Assembly (NCBI RefSeq): GCF_900659615.1
Contig: NZ_CAACUY010000010.1
Span: 1-64,000, forward strand
Direction: 5' to 3'
Length of the DNA stretch: 64,000 bases
DNA from: Actinomadura fibrosa
GTDB taxonomy: Bacteria; Actinomycetota; Actinomycetes; Streptosporangiales; Streptosporangiaceae
Shown: in pieces, positions 10,216 to 19,103 of the stretch
Layout: the number at the start of each line of letters is the position of its first letter
Position numbering within the stretch: position 1 is the first letter of the stretch
The notes under the pieces: model-generated
What the model was told of the DNA's origin: nothing
What the model saw: only the letters and a program-made list of their open reading frames with translations
The model's database searches: none
Program-made: the position numbers and the translations under genes

Positions 10216-10997
10216 GAGTCCTCCTTCGCGAAGGCGACGCGGACGTCGCCGAGCCCCTCGATGCGGGCCTCCAGCACGTCGCCGGGGACGGCCGCGACCA
10301 TCGGGCCGAGCGCGCCGGTCAGGACCGTGTCGCCGGCGCGCAGCGGTTCGCCGGCCCGCGCGAGCGTCCCGGCGAGCCAGAGCGCCGCGTTCAGCGGATG
10401 GCCGAGGCAGGCGGCGCCGGTGCCGGTCGAGACCTGCTCGCCGCGGCGCTCCAGCACCATGCCGCACAGCCGCAGGTCCACCCGGTCCAGCGGGACGGGC
10501 CGGTTGCCCAGCACGTACATTCCGGACGAGGCGTTGTCGGCGACGGTGTCGGCGAGGGCGACGTCCCAGTCGCGGACGCGGCTGCCCGCGACTTCGATGG
10601 CGGGCAGCGCGAACGCGGTCGCGCGGATGAGGTCGGCGGCGGTGGTGCGCTCGTGCGGGAGGTCGCGCTCCAGGACGAGCGCCACCTCGGCCTGGGCGTG
10701 CCCCTGGAGCACGGAGCCGGCGGGGATCTCGGCGCCGTCCGGGACGGCCGTGTCGGCCCACAGCGTCCCGAAGCCGGGGCTGTCCGCGCCGAGCTGCCGC
10801 TGCACGGCCGGCGAGGTCAGGCCGGTCTTGCGGCCGACCGGACGGCGGCCCTCGGCCAGCCAGCGCTCGGTGAGGCGCCGCTGTACGGTGTACGCGTCGT
10901 CCGGGCCGATCAGGTCGCGGACGGGCGCGCAGGGGACGCCGGTCGCGTGCGCCTCCAGGAGGCGGTCCGCCGCGGCGGCGATGGATGTCTCTGTCAC
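10212..10997 (-). CDS. nbaH: 2-oxopent-4-enoate hydratase
   Basis: The 261-residue protein, from GTG 10995-10997, is an MhpD-family enzyme paralogous to its downstream neighbour. The shared features are [17 protein letters not shown], the metal site with [12 protein letters not shown], and [16 protein letters not shown]. The [15 protein letters not shown] and GFGTLWADT segments follow the hydratase pattern. It adds water to 2-oxopent-4-enoate, giving 4-hydroxy-2-oxovalerate. The 4-hydroxy-2-oxovalerate aldolase and acylating acetaldehyde dehydrogenase that normally follow in nba/dmp-type operons are absent here and must be encoded elsewhere. Confidence 0.85.
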
Positions 10998-11007
10998 GGG
11001 TTCGCTC

Positions 11008-12456
11008 TCAGATCTGGACGCACACGTTGACGGGCTCGGAGAAGAAGTCCAGGGAGTACTCCCCGCCCTCGCGTCCGATGCCGGATGCCTTGACGCCGCC
11101 GAACGGGGTGCGGAGGTCGCGCAGGTTCCAGCAGTTGACCCAGACGATGCCGGTCTCGACGCGCGGCGCGACCCGGTGCGCCCGGGACAGGTCGCGGGTC
11201 CACACCGTCGCGGCCAGCCCGTAGGGACTGTCGTTGGCCAGCCGCAGCGCCTCGTCCTCGGTGTCGAACGGGGCGACGTGGCAGACCGGCCCGAAGATCT
11301 CTTCGCGGACGGTCCGGGCGGCCTCGGGCAGCCCGGTCAGCACGGTCGGCTCCACGTGGAAGCCGCCGTCGCGGCGGTCGCCGAACTCCGGGGCGCCGCC
11401 GCCCGCGACCACCGTGGCGCCCTCCTCGCGGGCGAGCCGGTAGTAGGACAGGACCTTGTCGCGGTGCTCCGCCGAGATCATCGGGCCGTAGCCGTCCAGG
11501 GCGCGGGCCCGTGCTCCCAGCGCCTCGACGAACTCGTCGAAGATCGGCCGCTGCACGTAGACGCGCTCGGTGCACAGGCAGATCTGCCCGGAATGGGTGA
11601 ACGTGGAGCGGACCGTGCCCTCGACGGCCGCGTCCAGGTCCGCGTCGGCGAACACCACCGCCGGGTTCTTGCCGCCGAGCTCGAACGACACCGGCGTGAC
11701 ATGATCGGCGGCGTTGCGCATGATCGCCGCACCGGTCGCCGACTCGCCGGTGAACGCGATCGCGTCCACACCCGGATGCCCCGTGAGGAACTCCCCGGCC
11801 GCGCCCGCGCCGTGCCCGTGCACGAGGTTGAACGCGCCGGCGGGCAGCCCGGCCTCGTCGATCACGGAGGCGAGCAGCGTGGCGGTGGACGGCGTCTCCT
11901 CCGACGGCTTGGCGACCACGGCGTTCCCGGCGGCGAGCGCGGGGGCGACCTTCCAGGTCAGGAGCAGCAGCGGGAGGTTCCACGGCGAGATGACCGCGAC
12001 GACGCCGAGCGGGCGGCGGACGGTGTAGTTGAGCGCCTGCCCGCCCGCCCCGGCGCTCCAGCCGGGGATCTGCGTGGTGTACGCCCGCTCGGGGCGCCCG
12101 TAGAGGAGATCGGCGTAGGCGCGGAAGTTGCCGATCGCGCGCGGGACGTCGATGGTCGCCGCCAGCTCGCGGGGCTTGCCGGTGTCGAGGGCCTCCGCGT
12201 CCACGAACTCGTCGAACCGGGCCTCGATCCCGTCGGCGATCCGGCGGAGCGCGGCGGCCCGCTCGGTGTCGCCGGCCGCGCCCCAGCCGCCTTCCAGGGC
12301 TCCGCGCGCCGCCCGGACGGCCGCGTCGACCGTCTCCCGGGCGGCCTCGGGGACCTGTCCGCGTTCGGTCCCGTCGGTCGGGTCGATCAGCGGGAACGAG
12401 GTCCCGCCGGGCTCGCCGGCGAGGAAGGCCCCGCCGACGTAGTGGGCCGGCTTCAT
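11008..12456 (-). CDS. nbaE: 2-aminomuconate / 2-hydroxymuconate semialdehyde dehydrogenase
   Basis: The 482-residue aldehyde dehydrogenase has N160 (SPWNLP), E259 (FELGGKNP) and the catalytic C293 (SGQICLC). The C-terminal block with [17 protein letters not shown] is the signature of the hydroxymuconic/aminomuconic semialdehyde dehydrogenase group (XylG/DmpC/NbaE). It oxidises 2-aminomuconate semialdehyde to 2-aminomuconate with NAD. It is the first gene of the operon and is separated by 10 nt from the hydratase. It could also oxidise 2-aminobenzaldehyde from the upper pathway, which is speculation. A related operator site lies about 160 bp upstream. Confidence 0.9.
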   Translation of the reverse strand: MKPAHYVGGAFLAGEPGGTSFPLIDPTDGTERGQVPEAARETVDAAVRAARGALEGGWGAAGDTERAAALRRIADGIEARFDEFVDAEALDTGKPRELAATIDVPRAIGNFRAYADLLYGRPERAYTTQIPGWSAGAGGQALNYTVRRPLGVVAVISPWNLPLLLLTWKVAPALAAGNAVVAKPSEETPSTATLLASVIDEAGLPAGAFNLVHGHGAGAAGEFLTGHPGVDAIAFTGESATGAAIMRNAADHVTPVSFELGGKNPAVVFADADLDAAVEGTVRSTFTHSGQICLCTERVYVQRPIFDEFVEALGARARALDGYGPMISAEHRDKVLSYYRLAREEGATVVAGGGAPEFGDRRDGGFHVEPTVLTGLPEAARTVREEIFGPVCHVAPFDTEDEALRLANDSPYGLAATVWTRDLSRAHRVAPRVETGIVWVNCWNLRDLRTPFGGVKASGIGREGGEYSLDFFSEPVNVCVQI

Positions 12457-12612
12457 GAAGGTGTCACCGCTCCTCTTCTGGTCCCGGCGGAGCCGGGCTC
12501 GCGGGGTGTGAGACCGCCCCTCGGAAGCACCGGTCCGGACGCTTCCGCGCAGGTCGTGCCGTTCATCATCGTCACCGCGCGTTATAACTGTCCAATACCT
12601 ATGGCACTGGCA

Positions 12613-12636
12613 CCTATGCGCCGTCGGCTATATCAG
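12613..12636. promoter_or_regulatory. Weaker copy of the LysR operator upstream of the dehydrogenase operon
   Basis: The block CCTATGC, ten bases, TATA-T-CAG matches the 3717-3740 site at 15 of 24 positions. It keeps the TATG and ATA half-site ends and the flanking CAG. It lies 157-180 bp upstream of the dehydrogenase start and overlaps the stop codon of the MBL-fold gene. The match is suggestive only. Confidence 0.35.
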
Positions 12637-13475
12637 CGCGGAAGCGGCTGGAAGCGGAACCGGCCGTTCGCGGCCTCGACGCGTCCCCAGCCGAAGTGCG
12701 CCGGCATGAGGACCGCGCCGTGCCGCGCCGTCCAGTCCAGGAGCGTGTGCCTGGCCTTGGCGGACGCCGCGCGGTCCACGCAGAAGCGCGAGCAGGTCAT
12801 TGGATGGGCGAACTGGTGCGGGTGGTGGATCAGGTCGCCCGAGAGCACGGCGGTCTCCCGGCTCCCCCGGACGATCACCGCCGCGGAGCCGGGCGTGTGG
12901 CCCGGCACGGCGCGGACCTCGATCCGGTCGCCGAGGCGGGAGCCGTCCTCGGCCGCCTCCAGGCGCCCCCGCTCGATCAATGGCACGACGCTGTCGGCAT
13001 AGGACCCGTACATGAAGCCGTGGTCGCGGGCGTACTCCCCGCGCCCCCAGTCCAGCTCGTCCGCCAGGGCCAGGTATGTCGCCTCGGGGAAGGTGGGCAC
13101 CCAGGCGTCCCCGCCCCAGCTGGTGTTCCAGCCGACGTGGTCAGCGTGCAGGTGGGTGAGGAAGACGGTGCCGACGTCGGCGAGGGCGCGGCCGGTCCGC
13201 TCCAGCGCGGCGGGCAGCGCGCCGTCCGACCGCCGGTTCCAGCCGGGGCGGGACCGGGCCTTGCCGTCCCCCACTCCCGTGTCGACCAGCACGGTGCCGG
13301 TACCGGTGGTGATCAGGTAGCCGCCGAACGTCAGGTCGAGGTCGGCGCCGGGTCCTCGGTCGTCGCCCTCGGGGACCAGCAGGTCGTCCGGGGCGAAGTC
13401 CATGCTCGGGATGTCCGCCAGCCAGGTGACCGCGATCCCGCCGAGGTCCAGGCTCGGCGGCGGCGCCGCGCTCAC
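12633..13475 (-). CDS. MBL-fold metallohydrolase (lactonase-like)
   Basis: From GTG 13475, which overlaps the transporter stop as GTGA, the protein has 280 residues. The metallo-beta-lactamase fold ligands are complete: H108-x-H110-x-D112-H113 (THLHADH), H193 (PGHTPGS), D214 (SGDLIHH) and H260 (PAHFGWG). The closest recognisable group is the AHL-lactonase/AttM-like hydrolases, which include enzymes opening benzoxazolinone rings. Its place in the locus suggests hydrolysis of a lactone, lactam or cyclic carbamate that feeds the aromatic route. The substrate is unknown. It appears co-transcribed with the MHS symporter. Confidence 0.8.
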   Translation of the reverse strand: MSAAPPPSLDLGGIAVTWLADIPSMDFAPDDLLVPEGDDRGPGADLDLTFGGYLITTGTGTVLVDTGVGDGKARSRPGWNRRSDGALPAALERTGRALADVGTVFLTHLHADHVGWNTSWGGDAWVPTFPEATYLALADELDWGRGEYARDHGFMYGSYADSVVPLIERGRLEAAEDGSRLGDRIEVRAVPGHTPGSAAVIVRGSRETAVLSGDLIHHPHQFAHPMTCSRFCVDRAASAKARHTLLDWTARHGAVLMPAHFGWGRVEAANGRFRFQPLPR

Positions 13476-14794
13476 CGGGCCGCTCCGTCGGCGACCGCGG
13501 CGTCCGCCGTCGCGGCGGCGCCGTCCCCGGCCCGGCGCGCCGCGGTCTCCCGCAGCGCCGCCAGGCAGACGAACGACACCCCGCACACCAGGACGATGTA
13601 CCCGGCGATCGGGAGTCCCGAGTCGGTGCGGAGCAGCAGCGAGGTGGCGACGATCGGCGCCATCCCCGCCCCGAAGACGTTGGAGATCGCGTAGGAGATG
13701 TTGACCGCCGAGTACCGCACGCCGGCCGGGAACAGCTCGGCCAGCAGCGTCGCCAGCGTCCCGTACGCGGCACTGAACGGCACCGAGACCAGCAGGTAGC
13801 CGATCAGCATCGGGACGAACGAGCCGGTGTCGACCAGCAGCAGCCACGGGAACGCGGTCAGCGCCATGCCCAGCACGCCGCCGGCGAAGACCGGCTTGCG
13901 GCCGACCCGGTCCGACAGCGCGCCGAACCAGAGCAGGCAGGGCAGCACCACGGCCATCGAGAGCAGCGTCAGGCCCAGCATCGTCCCGCGGCTCACCTCG
14001 ACGTGGTCGGTGCCGTAGCTGAGGCCGAAGACCATGGTGGCGTAGAACATCGTGCCGGGCGCCAGCCCCGCGGCGGCGCAGAGCAGGATCGGTGCCCACG
14101 ACCGCTTGACGGCCTCGACCGCCGGCCGCCGTGCCGCGCCGCGCTCCGCCACCTCGCGGAACTCCGGGCTCTCGTCGACCCGGAGCCGGATGAAGAAGCC
14201 GACCGCGACCAGCAGCGCGCTCAGCAGGAACGGCACCCGCCAGCCCCAGCTCTCCAGGGCGCCGTCGGGGAGGAGCTGGATGAGCAGGAACACGAGGTTG
14301 GAGAGGGCGAGCCCTACCGGGACCCCGACCTGGACCCAGCTTCCGAAGAAGCCGCGGCGGGCGGGGCTCGAATGCTCGACCGCCATGAGGACGGCGCCGC
14401 CGTACTCCCCGCCGAGCGCGATGCCCTGCACGAAGCGGACGGTCACCAGCAGGATCGGCGCCCAGACGCCGACCTGCGCGTACGTCGGCAGGAGGCCGAT
14501 GACGAAGGTGCAGGCGCCCATCAGGGACAGCGTGACCACGAGCACGGACTTGCGTCCCGCCCGATCGCCGAGGTGCCCGAACAGCACGCCGCCGATCGGC
14601 CGCGCGACGAACCCGACCACGAAGGTGGAGAACGACAGCAGCGTGCCGACCATGGGGGCGAAGTCGGGGAAGAACTGCTTGCCGAAGACCAGCGCCGCGG
14701 CGGTGCTGTAGATGAAGAAGTCGTACCACTCGATGGCGGTGCCGACGAAACTGGCCGCGACCGCGCGGTTCCGTGGTCTGGTGTCGGTGCCCAC
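13472..14794 (-). CDS. MHS-family MFS transporter (aromatic or organic acid:H+ symporter)
   Basis: This is a 440-residue, 12-helix major facilitator. The hallmarks of the metabolite:H+ symporter group are all present: IEWYDFFIYSTAAALVFGKQF at about 20-40, GHLGDRAGRKS in loop 2-3, RFVQGIALGGEYGGA at about 118-132, and ALSDRVGRKPV in loop 8-9. Members import shikimate, alpha-ketoglutarate, dicarboxylates and substituted benzoates. It probably brings in an aromatic acid that enters this pathway. It is followed, with a 4-nt overlap, by the MBL hydrolase. Confidence 0.88.
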   Translation of the reverse strand: MGTDTRPRNRAVAASFVGTAIEWYDFFIYSTAAALVFGKQFFPDFAPMVGTLLSFSTFVVGFVARPIGGVLFGHLGDRAGRKSVLVVTLSLMGACTFVIGLLPTYAQVGVWAPILLVTVRFVQGIALGGEYGGAVLMAVEHSSPARRGFFGSWVQVGVPVGLALSNLVFLLIQLLPDGALESWGWRVPFLLSALLVAVGFFIRLRVDESPEFREVAERGAARRPAVEAVKRSWAPILLCAAAGLAPGTMFYATMVFGLSYGTDHVEVSRGTMLGLTLLSMAVVLPCLLWFGALSDRVGRKPVFAGGVLGMALTAFPWLLLVDTGSFVPMLIGYLLVSVPFSAAYGTLATLLAELFPAGVRYSAVNISYAISNVFGAGMAPIVATSLLLRTDSGLPIAGYIVLVCGVSFVCLAALRETAARRAGDGAAATADAAVADGAAR

Positions 14795-14884
14795 GTGCGT
14801 CCTCCCACTCGAACAGCCCCGGCGCTGTGTGTCGGAACGCTAAGTGACATGCGGCATATCGCACTAATATCGTTTGCCCGGGCC

Positions 14885-14908
14885 GGTATGCGCGCACGGA
14901 TATAGCGG
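14885..14908. promoter_or_regulatory. Weaker copy of the LysR operator in the MHS/LysR intergenic region
   Basis: The block GGTATGC, ten bases, ATAGC-GG agrees with the 3717-3740 site at 16 of 24 positions, including the TATGC and ATAGC half-site ends. It lies in the 195-bp divergent gap between the MHS transporter (14794) and the second LysR gene (14990). That gap also contains other ATAT-rich dyads such as GCATATCGC. Confidence 0.4.
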
Positions 14909-14989
14909 GCCGGGACGCTCTTCTCCATGCATAACCAAGTCGTGATGTCACCGCCTTAGCCCATGGCCATACCGTGATATCAAGGGGTC

Positions 14990-15964
14990 ATGCGCGCGAT
15001 CGACCTGCTCAACGGACGCCTCAAGCTGCGGCACCTGGTCCTGGTGGTGGCGATCGCCGACCAGGGCAGCGTCCTGCGGGCCGCCGAGCACCTGCGGCTC
15101 GCCCAGCCCGCGGTCACCCGGAGCCTCCGCGAGGTGGAGGGCATCCTGGACGTGGAGCTGTTCACCCGCGGGCCGCGCGGGATGACCCCGACACTGTTCG
15201 GCGAGGCGTTCGTCGAGCACGCCCGGGCGGTGCTGGCGGAACTGCGCCGCGCCGGCGAGCGGATCACCGGGCTGGCCGACGGCGCCGTCGGCACCGTCAC
15301 CATCGGCACCGTGCTCGCCGGCTCGAACGTCCTGCTGCCGCGCGCGATCGCGGCGCTCAAGCGGGACCGGCCCGGCATCACCGTGATCGTCCAGGAGGCC
15401 ACCTTCGACACACTGGTCCCGCGGCTGATGGACGGCGAGGTCGACCTGGTGCTGAGCCGGCTCAACCCGATCGACGACACCCCCGGGCTCCGCCAGGTCG
15501 ACCTCTACAGCGAGCCCGTGCGGCTGGTCGCGCGGGAGGGGCACCCGGCGCGCGGCCGGCCGGACCTGAGCCTCGCCGACCTGCTGGACTACCCGTGGGT
15601 GCTCCCGCTCCAGCGCACGGCGCTGCGGCAGGAGCTGGAGGAGGTGTTCCACGGCCAGGGTCTGCCGCTCCCCGCCGACCTGGTCGAGTGCACCTCGAAC
15701 CTGACCGTGCGGAGCCTCGTCCACGACACCGACACGATCGCCGCGCTGCCCGAGCTCGTGGCCCGCGCCGGAGGCGGCATCGAGCCGCTGCCCGTGCCGC
15801 TGGCCCAGGTGCGGCGCCGGGTCGGCGTGACGATGCCGGCGCGCCGCCCGCCGACGCCCTCGGCCCGGCTGATGCTCGGCCACCTGCGCGAGCAGGCGGC
15901 CGAGCTCTCGGCGCGCCTCTCCCCCACCGAGGGCGGGCCGTCAGGAAACGGTCCTCCAGCCTGA
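14990..15964 (+). CDS. LysR-family transcriptional regulator (second in the locus)
   Basis: The 324-residue LysR protein starts MRAIDLLNGRLKLRHLVLVV. Its HTH reads GSVLRAAEHLRLAQPAVTRSLREVE at about 30-55, followed by a standard effector domain. The GRLKLRHL opening and RGPRGMTPTLFGEAFVEH are shared almost word for word with the regulator at 3770-4723, so the two are paralogues in the GbpR group. It is divergent from the MHS/MBL operon and probably controls it. The end is slightly extended, with a polar tail after residue 305. Confidence 0.9.
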   Translation: MRAIDLLNGRLKLRHLVLVVAIADQGSVLRAAEHLRLAQPAVTRSLREVEGILDVELFTRGPRGMTPTLFGEAFVEHARAVLAELRRAGERITGLADGAVGTVTIGTVLAGSNVLLPRAIAALKRDRPGITVIVQEATFDTLVPRLMDGEVDLVLSRLNPIDDTPGLRQVDLYSEPVRLVAREGHPARGRPDLSLADLLDYPWVLPLQRTALRQELEEVFHGQGLPLPADLVECTSNLTVRSLVHDTDTIAALPELVARAGGGIEPLPVPLAQVRRRVGVTMPARRPPTPSARLMLGHLREQAAELSARLSPTEGGPSGNGPPA

Positions 15965-16052
15965 GCTCACTGTCGCGCGGAAGCGCCACTTGGCTCGGGT
16001 GTTCGAGTGTGTGGTGCGATGGGCTCTAGCCGCCCGCCGATCCCCCTCTCGG

Positions 16053-17033
16053 TCAGTCCTGCGTCGGGGCCCGGGCTGGGGAAGCGGGCGGGTTTCTGCG
16101 CCGACCGGACGGCGGCGAGCCCTGGGCGCTCCTCGGTACCAGGGAGCCGTCCGCGGCGATGTACTCCGCTGTGAATTCGAGAGCCATGACTCCCGGCGCG
16201 TCCAGCGCCTGGAGCCTGATGTCGGCGTTGACGTCGGTCTGGGCCAGCAGACCGAAATGGACGAGCCTGCCCGTCGGGCGCACTCCGAACATGGCCGCAC
16301 CTCCGTCCTTGCGCGGGTGGGCGACGATGTACTCGTACACCTGCCACCCGTCAGGGCACGTCGACTCCTTCAGCACCACCGCGGTCACCAGGTCCCGCTC
16401 GGTGAGTCCCCGGGGGGCGCGCGCGGCGTCCCCGGAGACCAGGATCCAGAGGTGCTCGTTGCGGCAGCGGAACCGCACGGAGCCTGTCTCGGCCACGGGG
16501 ATCGCCGGGAGTTCGCGCCGCAGCGCCGCGTCGGCCGGCCGGTCCGCCGGCGGCTCGAACCGGAAGGTGATCGCTCTGCGCGGGTCGAGGTCGAGCAGCG
16601 CCGCGGCCTCCGGCTCGGCCAGCCGCCGCGAACCGAGGCCCAGGCGGTAGGAGATGAGCGTCTGGGCGAAGTCGACGCCGCGCCCGGTGGTGCGTGTGAG
16701 CGCGCCGAACGCCTCAGGTCCTCCGATGCGGCCCAGGCCTCTGGCCGCCGCGGCCACCACCGCGGGATCGTCCGCGGCGAGGGCGGTGATCAGCGCACGC
16801 TCGTTCTCCGGCGTCGCCTCCTTGCCGAGGGCGACGGCGGCCGTCGTCCGGAGCCCGGACGGTGCCGTCCGGTCGGCGACGATCCGTCCCAGGAACGGCC
16901 GGACGCGGGACGACTCGCGCCGCAGCAACTCCTTCAGCGCCTCGCCCCGCTCCTGCGGGTCCCCTCGATCGACCTGGTCCACCAGCGTGTCCTCGTCGAG
17001 CTCGGGGCGGGTCTCCACGTCGCTGAGGCTCAT
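16053..17033 (-). CDS. HEAT-repeat domain protein
   Basis: The ATG at 17031-17033 gives 326 residues and lies 2 nt after the protease stop, so the gene is the third of an operon. A longer reading upstream would only copy the protease gene in another frame. Residues 20-130 are HEAT-like helical repeats (VADRTAPSGLRTTAAVALG, then AADDPAVVAAAARGLGRIG), as in PBS-lyase/HEAT proteins. Residues 130-300 form an unrecognised domain rich in beta structure. The C-terminal tail is Pro/Arg-rich. HEAT modules usually bind protein. With a leaderless protease and a beta-repeat protein as neighbours it may be an adaptor or chaperone, which is inference. Confidence 0.65.
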   Translation of the reverse strand: MSLSDVETRPELDEDTLVDQVDRGDPQERGEALKELLRRESSRVRPFLGRIVADRTAPSGLRTTAAVALGKEATPENERALITALAADDPAVVAAAARGLGRIGGPEAFGALTRTTGRGVDFAQTLISYRLGLGSRRLAEPEAAALLDLDPRRAITFRFEPPADRPADAALRRELPAIPVAETGSVRFRCRNEHLWILVSGDAARAPRGLTERDLVTAVVLKESTCPDGWQVYEYIVAHPRKDGGAAMFGVRPTGRLVHFGLLAQTDVNADIRLQALDAPGVMALEFTAEYIAADGSLVPRSAQGSPPSGRRRNPPASPARAPTQD

Positions 17034-17035
17034 CG

Positions 17036-17821
17036 TCAACACCCGCTCTGGACCGCGCAGTGCGCGGGCGCGGTCAAGATGGTGGACCCTTGGGACGCGG
17101 TCAGCAGGACGGCCGTCCGGATGCCGCCGCCGCAACTGGTCGCGCACCGGGTCTGGGCCATGAGGTTGTTGCACCCCGCCGTCGTGCCCGGGCAGTTCGC
17201 ACCGCCGTGATTGTGGCTCAGGCCGAGGTGGTGGCCGAGCTCGTGGGCGAAGGTACGGGCGAATCCCTCGGCGGCTCGGCCGATCTCACCGGCGCACAGC
17301 CCGTCGTCCTTGGCGTCCTTGTCGCACTCGCCCGGTATGGCGGAGGCCCTGCCGACGAAGTCGGTGTCGCTGATGTTGCGGACCACGAAAGCGTCCACGC
17401 CGTCGTTCTGCACCGACCAGTCGGCGATGAGGTCGTCGCACTCCCCCTCGCTGCCGAGGTCGTCGGCTCCGTTGGCCTCGGCCGCCGTGATGAACCAGTG
17501 CAGGACCCGGCCGACTCCCAGGTTGATCTGCTGGTAGATCGTGCGGGTCCGGAAGATCGCGTAATCGAGCTTCTCGAACGCGGCGTCGAGCGCGGTGGAG
17601 CCGCCGGAGATCGCGTCGAATCCGACGCGGATGACGTTCACATGAATATGCTGGCCCTGGCATGCTCGAATCTGCCCGAGTACGGAGACCTGTGCCGTGG
17701 CCGTGCTCACCGGATCGGTCGGAACCCGCTTCCGGATGAACCCGAAGAAGTCGCCCAGCACGGAAACGCTGCCGCCGGTATCGATGCCAAGACACTGCAT
17801 GGTGGCCTTAACGCTGGCCAT
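17036..17821 (-). CDS. Leaderless metzincin-type zinc metalloprotease
   Basis: From ATG 17819-17821 (preceded by GGGTGGGG) the protein has 261 residues. It carries the full metzincin signature H193-E194-x2-H197-x2-G200-x2-H203 (AHELGHHLGLSHNH). A likely Met-turn, NNLMAQ, is near 218-223. Several cysteines (CQG, CDD, GECD, GLC, NCPG, GCNN, RCATSCG, HC) suggest disulfides in an extracellular product. There is no signal peptide: the N-terminus is MASVKATMQCLGIDTGGS. It may be exported by a non-Sec route or act inside the cell. It lies 15 nt downstream of the repeat protein and 2 nt upstream of the HEAT gene. The fold assignment is firm; the role is unknown. Confidence 0.75.
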   Translation of the reverse strand: MASVKATMQCLGIDTGGSVSVLGDFFGFIRKRVPTDPVSTATAQVSVLGQIRACQGQHIHVNVIRVGFDAISGGSTALDAAFEKLDYAIFRTRTIYQQINLGVGRVLHWFITAAEANGADDLGSEGECDDLIADWSVQNDGVDAFVVRNISDTDFVGRASAIPGECDKDAKDDGLCAGEIGRAAEGFARTFAHELGHHLGLSHNHGGANCPGTTAGCNNLMAQTRCATSCGGGIRTAVLLTASQGSTILTAPAHCAVQSGC

Positions 17822-17836
17822 TGACCCCACCCGCCG

Positions 17837-18736
17837 TCATTGGAGTGCCACCAAGACTGGAACGAGGCCCTGGCCCGAGCGCAACTCGCCCAGCGCCTTG
17901 CCGAGGACGGACCCGAACGCACGCATGGGATCGAGCGCACGCATGGCGTGGCCTTGCGTGGGCGACGTGGTGAGCATGTCACCCAGCCCGATGGGGCCGT
18001 GGTCCGCGTCCGCCTTGCAGAACACCTTGCCGATCAGTGCGAGCGGGCATCGCGTCTCCGCGGGCCGCCTGCCGAGGACGATGCCGGGACGCAGACCACC
18101 CGCGCCGGAGACGACCCCGGCGACCCTTCGGTCATAAGGGGATTCGCACGGGACGACGGCGCCGCCCTCGCTGAGCACCATGACGGTGCCGGCCTCGGCG
18201 TCCGCGGACGCCTCGAAGTCCTCGGCGCAGTCGGCGTTGGTGAGGATGATGTCCCCCGACCCGCCGTCGAGGCGGATGGTCTCGGCGCCGGAGCCGTTGC
18301 GGACGACGACGTCACCCTCGTTCCCGTTGGCCCCGACGAAGACCCCCGCGGTGTTCCCGTCGATCTCGAAGACGGTGCGCCCGGAGCCGTCGCGGAGGAT
18401 GACGTTCCCCTCGTGGCCGCTCGAACCGATGGAGACGGTCCCGTCGGCCCCTTCGAGCACGATGACGTCGTTCCGGACGGCGTCGCGAATACGAATGGTG
18501 CCGACCTTTCCGCCGCCACCGAGGAACAGGTCTCCCAGCGACCCGTCCATCCGCGCGCCGTGGTCGTCGCCCGGTCCCGCGAGGCTGAACGATCCGGTAT
18601 TGGTCAGCTGCATCATCTGCTGGCCGCCGGACGTCTTGTAGACGATGTCGACGAATCCGGAGTCGGGATCGATCGTGAGGATCGTGGTGCCGTTCTTGTT
18701 CTTGAACTCGACCTTTCCGGTGAAGACCTCGGGCAT
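17837..18736 (-). CDS. Beta-repeat protein with tail-fibre-like C-terminus
   Basis: The ATG at 18734-18736 has a strong Shine-Dalgarno (GGGAGG) and gives 299 residues. The N-terminal part is a glycine/aspartate-rich series of short beta repeats built on the pattern xVxIxxxxGxxGDVxVRDGSGxxxFxxDG (for example NVILRDGSGRTVFEIDG and DVVVRNGSGAETIRLDG). The C-terminal 130 residues contain RRVAGVVSGAG, LALIGKVFCKAD and GDMLTTSPTQGHAMRA. This block resembles the C-terminal autoprocessing/peptidase G2-like module of phage tail fibres and endosialidases. It is first in the operon with the protease and HEAT protein. The family name is tentative. Confidence 0.6.
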   Translation of the reverse strand: MPEVFTGKVEFKNKNGTTILTIDPDSGFVDIVYKTSGGQQMMQLTNTGSFSLAGPGDDHGARMDGSLGDLFLGGGGKVGTIRIRDAVRNDVIVLEGADGTVSIGSSGHEGNVILRDGSGRTVFEIDGNTAGVFVGANGNEGDVVVRNGSGAETIRLDGGSGDIILTNADCAEDFEASADAEAGTVMVLSEGGAVVPCESPYDRRVAGVVSGAGGLRPGIVLGRRPAETRCPLALIGKVFCKADADHGPIGLGDMLTTSPTQGHAMRALDPMRAFGSVLGKALGELRSGQGLVPVLVALQ

Positions 18737-19103
18737 GGCGCCTCCCTTGTGATGCCACGACTTCTTCGAGAGCACCCCTGGTGACACGGACACGCCCGGC
18801 CCAATGGCGGCCCCGCCGCAAGCGATGAAGGCGTCCGCACTCGTACAATGCCACACCAGGATGGAAAAATGAATTGGCCGAGTCGCCGCGCGGCATCCGA
18901 AACTCCGATTCCAAGGAGGCCGAAAGCAAATTCCCCGAGGGTGAGGTCGGAGTGGTTTCAGTTGCCCGCGGGACGCACTGTCGAGTTAGCGAAAGATGTT
19001 GCACAGGCGCGTACTCCGGCGTATGCCGCAATGAAGGATTCGGTGAGCTTGCCGACGAGCTTGGGTACCTGCGGCGTGGGTGGTGTCCTTCCGGGCGGAG
19101 CGG
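18737..19103. other. Intergenic region, promoter side of the repeat/protease/HEAT operon
   Basis: This 367-bp stretch has no convincing gene. It is less GC-biased than its surroundings (for example ATGGAAAAATGAATTGG near 18860), which fits a promoter region for the left-pointing operon. I see no clear operator repeat. Confidence 0.5.
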
